A DNA stretch of 64,000 nt from Actinomycetota bacterium. Lineage in GTDB: Bacteria > Actinomycetota > Actinomycetes > Mycobacteriales > JACQDL01. The notes beneath the pieces are model-generated. The model was not told where the DNA came from. It searched no databases and was given only the letters and a program-made list of their open reading frames with translations. Shown here piece after piece: positions 34,391 through 42,194 of this stretch. Each line of letters opens with the position of its first letter. Positions within the stretch are counted from its first letter, which is position 1. Made by a program: the position numbers and the translations under genes. The stretch is taken from positions 24,657-88,656 of the forward strand of contig JACQDL010000006.1 in NCBI GenBank assembly GCA_016201065.1. Direction: 5' to 3'.

Positions 34391-35479
34391 GTGGACCTGC
34401 CCGTCATGCCTCCCGTCGCGCCGATGCTCGCCAGGTCGGTGAAGGCGGTACCGGCCGGCCCTGGCTACGCCTTCGAGCCGAAGTGGGACGGCATCCGCTG
34501 CATCGTCTTCCGCGACGGCGCCGAGGTCGAGCTCGGCAGCCGCAACGAGCGGCCACTGACCCGGTACTTCCCCGAGCTCTGCGATGCTTTCCGCACGCAC
34601 CTGCCGCCGCGCTGCGTGATCGACGGCGAGATCGTCATCGCCACCGACGGCCGGCTGGACTTCGACGCCCTGCTCAGCCGCATCCATCCGGCCGACTCCC
34701 GGGTTCGGCTGCTCGCCGAGCAGATCCCCGCCTCGTTCGTCGCCTTCGACCTGCTGGCCCTCGGCGAGGAGAGCCTGCGCGACGCTCCGTTCCGGACCCG
34801 GCGGTCCCGGCTGGTGGCGGCGCTGGCCGGCGCGGCGCCGCCGGTCCACCTCACCGTCGCGACCGAGGACGCCCGGCTGGCGCAGCGCTGGTTTCACACC
34901 TTCGAGGGCGCCGGGCTGGACGGGGTGATCGCCAAACCGCTCGACCTGCCCTACCGATCCGACCAGCGGCTGATGCTGAAGATCAAACACGAGCGAACCG
35001 CGGACTGCGTGGTCGCCGGCTACCGGTGGCACAAGTCGAGCACAGCGGAGCTGCCGGCGGTCGGCTCGCTGCTGCTCGGCCTGTACGACGCCGACGGCGA
35101 CCTGCAGCATGTGGGGGTGGTCGCAGCCTTCACCGCGGCTCGCCGCGCCGAGCTGGTCGCCGAGCTCGCACCGTGGGCCAGCGTCGGCCCGGACCATCCG
35201 TGGGCCGGCTGGTCCGGGACCGGCACCGGCACCGGAACTGGGACCGGTCCGGAGCGGATGCCGGGTGCGCAGAGCCGGTGGAACGCCGGCAAGGACCTGT
35301 CCTGGCAACCGCTGCGCCCCGAGCGGGTGGTCGAGGTCCGCTACGACCACATGGAGGGGCGCCGGTTCCGGCACACCGCGCAGTTCGTCCGGTGGCGGTC
35401 GGACCGGGACCCCCGCTCGTGCGACTACGCGCAGCTCGCCGAACCGGTCCGCTACGACCTCTCCGACGTGCTCCGGTGA
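34391..35479 (+). CDS. ligC: ATP-dependent DNA ligase (LigC type)
   Basis: About 362 residues with nucleotidyltransferase and OB domains. The adenylated lysine is Lys31 in EPKWDGIR. Further motifs include CVIDGEIVI, FVAFDLLALG, EGAGLDGVIAK and LMLKIKHERTADCVV. It resembles the ligase domain of LigD and stand-alone LigC, enzymes of actinobacterial end-joining and excision repair. GTG 34391 gives the family N-terminus (DLPVMPPVAPML) and has AGGA 7 bases upstream; GTG 34376 is the alternative. A Gly-Thr hexamer repeat (about 35217-35252) interrupts the OB region. The LigD-type polymerase that would be its neighbour is now 5.5 kb away, across an island. Confidence 0.9.
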   Translation: MDLPVMPPVAPMLARSVKAVPAGPGYAFEPKWDGIRCIVFRDGAEVELGSRNERPLTRYFPELCDAFRTHLPPRCVIDGEIVIATDGRLDFDALLSRIHPADSRVRLLAEQIPASFVAFDLLALGEESLRDAPFRTRRSRLVAALAGAAPPVHLTVATEDARLAQRWFHTFEGAGLDGVIAKPLDLPYRSDQRLMLKIKHERTADCVVAGYRWHKSSTAELPAVGSLLLGLYDADGDLQHVGVVAAFTAARRAELVAELAPWASVGPDHPWAGWSGTGTGTGTGTGPERMPGAQSRWNAGKDLSWQPLRPERVVEVRYDHMEGRRFRHTAQFVRWRSDRDPRSCDYAQLAEPVRYDLSDVLR

Positions 35480-35500
35480 CCCGCCGCGCGGCTGGGTGCC

Positions 35501-35529
35501 ACCCGCATCGGCTCGCCGTCCATCTTGGG
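35501..35529. repeat. putative attachment-site repeat, copy 1
   Basis: 29 bases beginning ACCCGCATCGGCTCGCC and ending TCCATCTTGGG. They match 41048-41076 with one mismatch (G for C). The repeat lies in the 3'-end remnant of a LigD-type polymerase gene, immediately beyond ligC, and marks the left edge of the island. Confidence 0.72.
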
Positions 35530-35957
35530 ATTGCTGGCCCAGTTGCGCCGTGCGGCTCTACATAACCGCTGGTCACGATGGTGCGTCATGCGCGAGGTTG
35601 TCTGGCGAGTGAACGGGCCTTGTTGCGCGCTTGGGTCCCTACACTCGGCCCAGACCGCTGTGGCACGCCATTGCCTCCGGGTCGGTTGGTTGACGTGTCA
35701 CAGCGGCGCACAACCCGGCGACCCCGACGCCGGAGCCGGAACATCCCGCGCGGCAGACGCTACAACCGATCACGTGGCGTAGCCTCTCGAAGTCAGCGCA
35801 AACTCGTCCGGCTACGTCATGACTTGTCACATGGTGCCGCGATTGCCGAATGAAGTTAGGCCATCCGGGTTACCGTCGATCACTGTGGGGTGCCTACCGG
35901 TCGGAGCGCGGGTACCGTCGGCGCGAAGCGGCCCCCAGCGCGTCAACGCCCGGGGAC

Positions 35958-35995
35958 GGCCGAGACGGTCGGTGCTAGGCCGAGACGGTCGGTGC
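35958..35995 (+). repeat. 18-bp direct repeat upstream of cutA
   Basis: Two identical 18-bp copies (35958-35975 and 35978-35995), period 20 bp, containing GAGACGGTCGG. They lie 28-65 bases upstream of the TAGGCT element before cutA and could be activator sites. Confidence 0.65.
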
Positions 35996-36034
35996 CATCG
36001 ATCTGGATCTGACGAACGGTCCTAGGCTGCCACC

Positions 36035-36376
36035 ATGGGTGACCCGCGAGTGTGGTTGGTGACCTCCACGGTGCCGACACGCGCTGATGCCGTCGACCTC
36101 GCACGGGCGGTGGTGCGGGAGCGTCTGGCGGCGTCGGCCGAGGTGAACGGCCCAACGGTGTCGATCTTCTGGCACCTGGGAGAACTCGGCGAGGGCGAGG
36201 AGTGGCGCGTCGTGGCCCGCACCGGCACCGCGACGCGAGACGCGCTCACTGCCCGTCTTGCTGAGATGCATCCCTGGGAGAACCCGGAGATCTCGGCGAT
36301 GCCGCTGGCGTGGTGCCCGGACGCCTACGCCGAGTGGGTAGAACGCGCTACAGGCTCGCAGGGATCGGGGGATTGA
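36035..36376 (+). CDS. cutA: CutA1-like divalent-cation tolerance protein
   Basis: 113 residues with the trimeric ferredoxin-like fold. VTSTVPTRADAVDLARAVVRERLAAS, FWHLGELGEGEEWRVVARTGTAT and MHPWENPEISAMPL correspond to the family's central strands and the conserved HPYExPE-like segment. The physiological role of CutA1 is uncertain; some bind copper. There is no Shine-Dalgarno. TAGGCT (36023-36028) ends 6 bases before the ATG, so it is probably leaderless. The 3' end overlaps the XRE gene on the other strand by 29 bases. Confidence 0.82.
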   Translation: MGDPRVWLVTSTVPTRADAVDLARAVVRERLAASAEVNGPTVSIFWHLGELGEGEEWRVVARTGTATRDALTARLAEMHPWENPEISAMPLAWCPDAYAEWVERATGSQGSGD

Positions 36377-37484
36377 TCCTCGTGAGGCGGTCTGCGAGGT
36401 GGGGCGCGCCTGGTGCTTTGAGGTCGGTCAGGCGCCGGGAGATGCGCTTCGCGTATGCGACGGGTCGTGCTGAGGCGACCGGTGCGGCCAGACAAACGGC
36501 ATTCATGGCTACCGTCGTGGCTTGGTCGAGTTGGCCTTGCTCCAGATAGGCGTCGGCCAGATGCAGCGTGTAGAGCGCCTTGTCTCTGGCCCAACCGTCG
36601 GGGTAGGTCGCCAGCGCGGTCTCAAGGGCGGGGACTGCACGGCAGAAGTCTCGAAGTACGCACCACACGCGGCCGGCCATGAGGTCAAGTTCAGTCGAGT
36701 CCATCCAACCTGACCAATGGGGCGACGGCGCGCCGTCGGCGTCACCGAGTGCGTCGCGGGCCTGGTCGAGCGCACGGGAGGCCCCGTCGGCGTCGCCGGT
36801 GGCGGCGAGGGACCACGCGCGGCGGGATTCTAGAAGGGCACGGGTTCGAGCAGACGCGGTGCTGCTGCCACCGCAGGCGGCATCGGCGGCGTCAACCGAA
36901 TGCGGGGTTGCTGCCGCGTAAGAGATGTGGATCAGTGCGTTCGCCGCCAGATCATCGCTCTTGCCCTCGACCGCCGCGTACCGGCTGTACCGGTAGAGGC
37001 GCAGCGCCGGCTCGGTGTGTCCCGCATCGAACGCCGCCCATCCGGCCTGTTGTGCCTGCTCAGCGGCCAGGGACGCCAATGCGTCGCGTGTGGATGAGTT
37101 GTAGTGGCTGTGGTCGAGAGCATGTTCCGTGCGGGCCAGTTCAGAGCTGTAAAGGCGATAGGTATCCGCGCCGCCGAGGTGGTTATCGAGATCACGGAGG
37201 CGCGCGAACATCTCCCGCATCTCATCGACATCACGTAGACCGACGTGTCTGGGCGCGACGTCCGCCAGGACGATCCCGGCGACGGTGAGGAAACTCCGGC
37301 GGTTCACGTCATGCCCGAACGCGCGCTTGTAGGCGACAACGACCTCTGGGGTCGCCCGCCGGCTCCCGTTCTCGATGTTGGACAGGTAGCCCCGGCTGTA
37401 ACTGGTACGCCGGGTCATCTCCGACAGGCTCAAACCCGCCGCCTCGCGCGCCTTGCGCAGTCTCTCGCCGATCTCTTCATCCAT
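36348..37484 (-). CDS. XRE-type helix-turn-helix regulator with TPR-like body
   Basis: 378 residues. The N-terminal Cro/C1-type HTH (GERLRKAREAAGLSLSEMTRRTSYSRGYLSNIENGSRRATPEVVVAYKRAFG) is followed by a NRRSFLTVAGIVLADV segment. A long alpha-helical, TPR-like region of Ala-rich repeats then runs to the C-terminus. This architecture is common in actinomycetes, often on mobile elements or near DUF574 methyltransferases. ATG 37484 is chosen at the start of HTH homology. Two 9-bp direct repeats lie 16-35 bases upstream and may be its binding sites. Confidence 0.82.
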   Translation of the reverse strand: MDEEIGERLRKAREAAGLSLSEMTRRTSYSRGYLSNIENGSRRATPEVVVAYKRAFGHDVNRRSFLTVAGIVLADVAPRHVGLRDVDEMREMFARLRDLDNHLGGADTYRLYSSELARTEHALDHSHYNSSTRDALASLAAEQAQQAGWAAFDAGHTEPALRLYRYSRYAAVEGKSDDLAANALIHISYAAATPHSVDAADAACGGSSTASARTRALLESRRAWSLAATGDADGASRALDQARDALGDADGAPSPHWSGWMDSTELDLMAGRVWCVLRDFCRAVPALETALATYPDGWARDKALYTLHLADAYLEQGQLDQATTVAMNAVCLAAPVASARPVAYAKRISRRLTDLKAPGAPHLADRLTRINPPIPASL

Positions 37485-37499
37485 CGTGGCCGCCCGGGA

Positions 37500-37519
37500 G
37501 TGGATACACCGTGGATACA
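37500..37519 (-). promoter_or_regulatory. direct repeats upstream of XRE gene
   Basis: GTGGATACA occurs at 37500-37508 and 37511-37519, an 11-bp period (one helical turn), just upstream of the XRE start. This is consistent with tandem operator half-sites for autoregulation. Confidence 0.5.
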
Positions 37520-37735
37520 ACTGCTCGCGATTCTCACCGTCCGTCCTCGTGAGACTACCGGCATGGACCACGGCATCGTCTCGACGAAGCCGAGCACACT
37601 CCCCGGCCGGCCGCGCCCGACGCGGGTAGACCCGTCCGGTCGGGTGAAGGGGGTCGTGGCGGTGGCACCCCCGGCCGCCGCCACGGCCCCATCTGGTGAC
37701 TGCGGCCATGCGGCCGTGCATCTTGGAGGTGAGTG

Positions 37736-38146
37736 GTGACCGATCGGATCGCTGAGACCGCGACCCGGCTGCGGGCTGCCGTCAGCGTGCTGGATGCGAT
37801 CGCCCACGACCGGACCATGGCGTCCACTGTCGACCCGATCGTGGCAGCGGTCACCGACCTGGCCGTGCAGATCCGGGCATTGATCGCGGATGTTGAGCGC
37901 CGGGACATCCCACCGGGGGCCTGCTCACTGGGGTGGGGGGTGTGCCCGGAGCATGGCGCCACTCTGGTGACCAGCCGGGGCCGGTCCCGGTGCCGGGTAT
38001 GTGACGCGAGCTGGGACTACGACCGGGAGAACCAGCACTGCCGGGAACCAGCGACCTTCCTGCTCCACACCGCACCGGTCTGCCGGGCGCACGCCGAGGC
38101 GGCGCCGGCCAGCGCGCGGCTCACCCCGATCGAGGCCAGGTCATGA
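37736..38146 (+). CDS. Cys/His-rich small protein, unknown function
   Basis: 136 residues. The N-terminal half is helical, possibly coiled coil (residues 1-55). The C-terminal half has cysteines and histidines in pairs (GVCPEHG, CRVCDASWDYDRENQHC, VCRAHA), suggesting one zinc-knuckle-like domain. GTG 37736 follows GGAGG by 6 bases; GTG 37733 is too close. It is divergent from the XRE gene across 251 bases. I do not recognise a family; similar genes accompany XRE regulators in actinomycete islands (recollection, not checked). Confidence 0.65.
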   Translation: MTDRIAETATRLRAAVSVLDAIAHDRTMASTVDPIVAAVTDLAVQIRALIADVERRDIPPGACSLGWGVCPEHGATLVTSRGRSRCRVCDASWDYDRENQHCREPATFLLHTAPVCRAHAEAAPASARLTPIEARS

Positions 38147-38192
38147 TCACCCACTGATGAGAACGCCCGCTCACGACACGCCCGGGAGCGTC

Positions 38193-38530
38193 CTAGCACC
38201 AGCTGCGGTAGAGCTTGTGCGGACCCTCGGTGGAGGCGAGCCTGCCCTCCCAGCCTTTGATGATCAGCTCCGCTTTGAGGTTGGTCGCCGTGCGGATCAC
38301 CGCCTGACACCGCCTCCAGCGTAATCCGGCCGGTGAGGATGTGGGTCTTCCTGCTCAATACGGCGCCCTCGGTGAGCTGGGTTGCTCCGAGGTGGAGGTG
38401 TGGCATCACCTCGTCGGACTGTCCCGTTGGGTGCCAGTGGTAGTCCAGCATCGCCTGGCCACCCGAACCCTGCAGCGAGTAGATGTACCCCTGGTCGTGG
38501 CCCGGTAGGGGCCGTCCGAGCACTGGAACT
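38193..38530 (-). pseudogene. frameshifted remnant of a small conserved protein
   Basis: Minus-strand frames encode YIYSLQGSGGQAMLDYHWHP, PHLHLG and GRITLEAV. Near 38310 the sense shifts to another frame that continues VIRTATNLKAELIIKGWEGR and ends LYRSWC plus a stop at 38193. Joined, they make a sensible protein of about 100 residues with a YHWHP...HLHLG pattern. The upstream part is also disrupted. It is either a decayed gene or a sequencing error; the surrounding 38.15-38.77 kb has no intact gene. Confidence 0.6.
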
Positions 38531-38765
38531 TGACTGTGGCGATACAGCCGAGGGCCGCCGCCAACGACGCGACGCGGCCTAGCCTCGCCCGATCGGGTGG
38601 ACATGAACCGCTGACGTGCGCGAGGCGGACGAGCCGACGGCGCTGCGGGGCCATGCGTACCCACACGCTGCCCACGGTCCTACTCCTTGCGACGCTCGCC
38701 ACGGCCGACTGCTCGTCAACGGCGCCGGCCGCACAGCGACCGGCGGCGATCGCCGCGGTCGCCGG

Positions 38766-39587
38766 TCAGGACAGACGCGCCAGACCACCCATGAGCCGGG
38801 CCTTGCCGCCATGGAGATCGACCAGACCCGGCGGAAGCAGCTCGAACCCGTCGAAGAGTTCCTCGATCTCCGCCATGGTCCGCGCCACGATCGGGTACGG
38901 CAGGCTGGCGGCCACCTCCTCCGCCTTCCGCAGGGTCTCCAGGTCCATGCCGTCCCGGCACCCCGTCGAGATCGCCAGGTAGCTACCCGGCGCCAGGGCC
39001 ACCCGGTAGGCCGCCACGATCGCCGGCGCCAGGTCCAGGCGGACGAAGTGCAGCACCGCGATCACGAGCAGGCCGATCGGCTGGTCGAAGTCCAGGTGGG
39101 CGCGCACCACCGGATCACCGAGTACCGCGGCTGGTTCCCGCAAGTCATGCGGGACGGTCAGGATCCCAGGCGTGACCGCGCGGCGGGCCCGGTTGTGGGC
39201 CATCACGATCGGGTCGTTGTCGACGTAGACGATCCGAGCGTCGGGGTGGATGGTGCGAGCCACCTCGTGCACGTTCGGGGAGGTCGGGATGCCGGTGCCC
39301 AGGTCGAGGAACTGCCGCACCCCGGATTCGGCCATCGTCTGCACGGCTCGAGCGAGGAACTCCCGGTTCGCCCGCGCCGCCACCGGGTAGTCCGGCACCA
39401 CTTCCATGAGGCGCGCCGCGGCCGCCCGGTCCACCGGGTAGTTGTCCTTGCCGCCGAGCACGTAGTCGTAGACGCGGGCGGGGCTCGGCTTGCTGATGTC
39501 CACATCATCCGACGGAACCCAGTCCATCTCGTCGTCGGCCCATCCCCAATCAAAGCTGGCCTTGCCAGGCTCTGGCTGCTCGGTCAC
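38766..39587 (-). CDS. DUF574 SAM-dependent methyltransferase
   Basis: 273 residues of the actinomycete DUF574 family (PF04672). Typical elements are ISKPSPARVYDYVLGGKDNYPVDR near the N-terminus, the SAM loop RQFLDLGTGIPTSPNVHEVA, IVYVDNDPIVMAHNRA, and DFDQPIGLLVIAVLHFV. The substrate is unknown; members are numerous in Streptomyces-like genomes and are often next to XRE regulators. GTG start with a G-rich upstream stretch. It sits inside the accessory island. Confidence 0.85.
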   Translation of the reverse strand: MTEQPEPGKASFDWGWADDEMDWVPSDDVDISKPSPARVYDYVLGGKDNYPVDRAAAARLMEVVPDYPVAARANREFLARAVQTMAESGVRQFLDLGTGIPTSPNVHEVARTIHPDARIVYVDNDPIVMAHNRARRAVTPGILTVPHDLREPAAVLGDPVVRAHLDFDQPIGLLVIAVLHFVRLDLAPAIVAAYRVALAPGSYLAISTGCRDGMDLETLRKAEEVAASLPYPIVARTMAEIEELFDGFELLPPGLVDLHGGKARLMGGLARLS

Positions 39588-39715
39588 CGCATCCCACCCC
39601 AGCCTGGTCGATCACGACGGAGCCCCGCTCTGTGACCTTCCCGCGACGTCACAAGTACCCCGCCATCGTCGTTGGTCTCGGTCGTAGCCTACGGCCGGCC
39701 GCACCACGGGTGAAG

Positions 39716-39838
39716 ATGTACTCGTGGTCTGAGCGGATCGACCGGACCGTCACCGAGGCGACGGCGGCCGGGGTCGAGCTGGGCTACCGTGCTCGGGTCG
39801 CCGAGGAGCACGGCGTGACCGAACTTCATCCGCGCTGA
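39716..39838 (+). CDS. possible 40-residue protein
   Basis: An ATG at 39716 opens a 40-codon frame (MYSWSERIDRTVTEATAAG...). Composition is more protein-like than nearby noncoding DNA, but there is no ribosome-binding site and no recognised family. The same frame is open from 39632. It ends 3 bases before the stop of the convergent antitoxin-like gene. Low confidence. Confidence 0.25.
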   Translation: MYSWSERIDRTVTEATAAGVELGYRARVAEEHGVTELHPR

Positions 39839-39841
39839 CGA

Positions 39842-40198
39842 TCACACCGGGACGTGGGGCCGGTCGATCGGATCGCTCGCGCGTGGAGACTGGACACGGG
39901 TAGCCAGATCCCGGATCACCGGCTCCATGCCCCCGGTGCAGGTGCCACAGGCATGCAGCGCGGTCCGAATGAGGGTAGCCGCCTCCAGAGAGGCTTCACC
40001 CGGGCCGTCCGCCTTCGGTGCCAGCTCGAACGTGACGGTGATCCGTCCATCGGCCATGCTCGCGGTCAGGTCAGGATCGACCACGCCGTCCAGGTCGTAG
40101 AGCTCGTCGAGGAAGCCGCGGCCGAACTCCTCGACCCGCTCAGGGGTGACGTCGCTGCTGAGCTCGAAGTCGACTGTGATCCGAAACATTGTGATCAT
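39842..40198 (-). CDS. partner of HicA-like protein (antitoxin-like)
   Basis: 118 residues beginning MITMFRITVDFELSSDVTPERVEEFGRGFLDELYDLDG. It has a HicB-like or ferredoxin-like predicted fold, and two nearby cysteines in ACGTCTGGM. It starts 7 bases after the stop of the HicA-like gene; a start at 40219 would overlap it. Gene pairs of this shape are frequent in Streptomyces-type genomes, and I infer that it is the antitoxin or binding partner. No DNA-binding domain is obvious. Confidence 0.6.
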   Translation of the reverse strand: MITMFRITVDFELSSDVTPERVEEFGRGFLDELYDLDGVVDPDLTASMADGRITVTFELAPKADGPGEASLEAATLIRTALHACGTCTGGMEPVIRDLATRVQSPRASDPIDRPHVPV

Positions 40199-40205
40199 GG
40201 ACGTC

Positions 40206-40436
40206 TCATCTCCCCTCATCCTGCCAGCAGGTCGCGCGGCATAGCTGCCCACGCAGGTTCACCAGGTATGTCGGCGATGATGGGCTCAGGTGAACCGTCT
40301 TCAGATGTTTCCGTTCGCAGGGACAGTACATTTTGTAGTACTTCTTGCCCTTTTCGACCCTCCAGCCCTGTCGTTCCGCCTCGTGAAGGACCGCTTCAAG
40401 ATCCTTGTCTGGGTGCCGCGGTCTTCCCGTGGCCAC
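40206..40436 (-). CDS. HicA-like small protein (putative mRNA interferase)
   Basis: 76 residues: RHPDKDLEAVLHEAERQGWRVEKGKKYYKMYCPCERKHLKTVHLSPSSP. The helix / GW..xxGKKYY / KTVHLS layout resembles the double-stranded-RNA-binding fold of HicA toxins, with His in the final strand where HicA has its catalytic His. A CPC motif in the middle is unlike classical HicA. GTG 40436 has GAGGAGGGGG upstream. The toxin role is inferred from fold and pairing only. Confidence 0.6.
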   Translation of the reverse strand: MATGRPRHPDKDLEAVLHEAERQGWRVEKGKKYYKMYCPCERKHLKTVHLSPSSPTYLVNLRGQLCRATCWQDEGR

Positions 40437-40797
40437 TGTGCCCCCTCCTCAAACGAGCATGCGGCCTGAACGTCATCCTTGCCACAGCTTCCATGCAATA
40501 GCTTTGCAACACGGCGTGATTCACCTGTCTGGTCTACCGCCGTCCGGGACGTCACCATCCCTACAGAGCCCTGTCTACTGCGTCTCGCGGCAGCGGCAGG
40601 CGCGGATCGCCCAAACCAACCCTTCCGGACGCCAGCTTCACCCGCTCGGTCGACTCCGCAGTGCGTGGACCGTGGCGCCCGGAATGGGCAGCAGTCCGTT
40701 CTACGACCGGCTGCGCGCTCGCACGTTCTGATCGCCGACGAGCCGGTCCGCCGGGCCGTCGCGGGCGTGCGCCGAGGCGGCCCGGCGGACAACGCGA
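40437..40797. other. 361-base gap without a gene
   Basis: This lies between the HicA-like gene and the integrase remnant. Open frames on both strands have poor codon composition and no recognisable family. I see no repeat or hairpin of note. Confidence 0.6.
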
Positions 40798-40971
40798 TCA
40801 AATCCGGTCACCACGGGCAAGCTGCTTGAGGTTCCGTTCCCCGCCACCAGCGCTCAGGTGGTCCTGAGCCCACGTGTGCCGGAACCGGTGGGCGTGCGTA
40901 TCCTCCACCCCGGCACGACGGGCAATCACCCTCAGCCGGTCGTCAGCACCATCCTTGGAAAGTGCGCCACG
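40798..40971 (-). pseudogene. tyrosine recombinase (integrase) C-terminal remnant
   Basis: A 57-codon minus-strand stretch reads SKDGADDRLRVIARRAGVED, then THAHRFRHTWAQDHLSAGG, then ERNLKQLARGD and a stop. The HxFRHTWA...GG...LKQLA pattern is the H-x-x-R box II region of phage-type integrases. The N-terminal domains and the box with the catalytic Tyr are missing. It begins directly after the polymerase gene stop, in the same frame, and 77-250 bases from the putative attachment repeat. Confidence 0.72.
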
Positions 40972-42042
40972 TTACGGCTTGCTTGCTGGTCCGCTGATCG
41001 GTGGCGCACCGTCCATGCTGGTCGGAGGCTTGGCCCGGCTCGGGGAGACCCGCATCGGCTCGCCCTCCATCTTGGGGAAGTGCGGCGGGTACGGCGCGTC
41101 GCCCTGCCCCCGGTCCCGCTCGTCCCGGGCGGCCCACTCCAGCAGCGGCTCGATCGACCAGGCGGCCTCGTTGATGCCTGACCACACATCGCCGAGCCGG
41201 GCGAAGCGCTCCGGCACGGTGCGCACCGTGAGCTCCTCCGGGTCGGCGTCCGGCACCTCGTCCCAGGTCAACGGCGTGGACACCGGGGCGGTCGGGCGGG
41301 CCCGGATGCTGTATGCGCACGCCATCGTGCGGTCCCGCGCGTTTTGGTTGTAGTCGGCGAACACCCGAGGGCCGCGCTCCTCCTTCCACCACCTGCTGGT
41401 GACCAGGTCGGGCATCCGGCGTTCCAGCTCCCGGGCGAGGGCGAGGGCCGCCCGCCGGACCTCGGTGAACCCCCACCGGGGCTCGATCCGGACGAAGATG
41501 TGGATACCCCGGCTGCCGGAGGTTTTCGGCCAGCCCGGTACGCCGAGCTCGGCCAGCAGCTCGCGGACCGCCAGGGCGACCCGCCTGGCGTCCTCGTACG
41601 AGGTGCCTGGTTGCGGATCGAGGTCGATGCGCAGCTCGTCCGGGCGTTCGGTGTCGGCGCGGCGTGAGTGCCAGGGGTGGAACTCGATGGTCGACATCTG
41701 CACCGCCCAGATGACGCTGGCCGGTTCGGTCACGCACAGCTCGTCCGCGTGCCGGCCGCTGGGGAACGCCACCCGCGCGGTCTGCACCCAGTCCGGGGCA
41801 CCCTTGGGGAGCCGCTTCTGGTAGATCTGCTCGCCGCCGATCCCCTCCGGGAAGCGCCGCAGCATGCACGGGCGCTCCCACAGCGCGGCGACGACGCCGT
41901 CGCCGACCGCGAGGTAGTACTCGGCGATGTCCCGCTTGGTCAGGCCGAGCTGGGGGAAGTAGACCCGGTCCGGGTTGCTGATCCGGACGGCCCGCGGCCC
42001 ATCCGGACCTGGGACCGCCAGCTCGATCGACGGCGACGCCAT
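40972..42042 (-). CDS. LigD-type DNA polymerase/primase (PolDom)
   Basis: 356 residues of the archaeo-eukaryotic primase-like polymerase family that works with Ku and ligases in bacterial end joining. It has PDRVYFPQLGLTKRDIAEYY, CMLRRFPEGIGGEQIYQKR, the catalytic DELRIDLDPQPG, KTSGSRGIHIFVRI and DYNQNARDRTMACAYS. ATG 42042 is preferred, with TACCGT (42049-42054) 6 bases upstream, so it is probably leaderless. The C-terminal 21 codons after PSRA differ from those preserved beside ligC, consistent with replacement during element insertion. Catalytic residues are intact, so it should be functional. Confidence 0.88.
   Translation of the reverse strand: MASPSIELAVPGPDGPRAVRISNPDRVYFPQLGLTKRDIAEYYLAVGDGVVAALWERPCMLRRFPEGIGGEQIYQKRLPKGAPDWVQTARVAFPSGRHADELCVTEPASVIWAVQMSTIEFHPWHSRRADTERPDELRIDLDPQPGTSYEDARRVALAVRELLAELGVPGWPKTSGSRGIHIFVRIEPRWGFTEVRRAALALARELERRMPDLVTSRWWKEERGPRVFADYNQNARDRTMACAYSIRARPTAPVSTPLTWDEVPDADPEELTVRTVPERFARLGDVWSGINEAAWSIEPLLEWAARDERDRGQGDAPYPPHFPKMEGEPMRVSPSRAKPPTSMDGAPPISGPASKP
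41048..41076. repeat. putative attachment-site repeat, copy 2
   Basis: 29-base match to 35501-35529 with one mismatch, in the last codons of the polymerase gene (encoding PKMEGEPMRV on the minus strand). It is the right edge of the accessory island, next to the integrase remnant. Confidence 0.72.
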
Positions 42043-42194
42043 CCCGGCACGGTACGCCGCCGCAGCCCGGCAGCCCTGGCCAGCCACGCCGTGGCGTCGA
42101 TCACGAGTCGCGCAAAAGCCACGTACAAGTCATCCGATTTGCCGGCGAACGTGGTAAAAATCGCGCGTCCCCTCATCGACCTGAGGAGCGTCCC

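Larger units (their letters stand above)
35480..36034. other. 555-base gap: polymerase 3'-end remnant, then no gene
   Basis: The first 50 bases, read on the minus strand, encode PKMDGEPMRVAPSRA and run on into ligC before a stop. This is the C-terminus of a LigD-type polymerase and matches the intact gene at 41.0 kb. The rest is less GC-rich. The longest open frame (35525-35782) looks like chance. Near the right end is an 18-bp direct repeat (35958-35975, 35978-35995). Confidence 0.7.

Noticed and set aside
35501..35529. tRNA gene as the attachment site of the island
   Set aside because: No cloverleaf can be drawn around either repeat; the repeats encode the polymerase C-terminus instead.
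35525..35782. 85-codon open frame beyond ligC
   Set aside because: No ribosome site, odd residue composition, no family; it starts inside the polymerase remnant.
40301..40801. 166-codon minus-strand frame near the HicA-like gene
   Set aside because: Overlaps the better-supported HicA-like gene in another frame; Arg/Ala/Thr-rich shadow.
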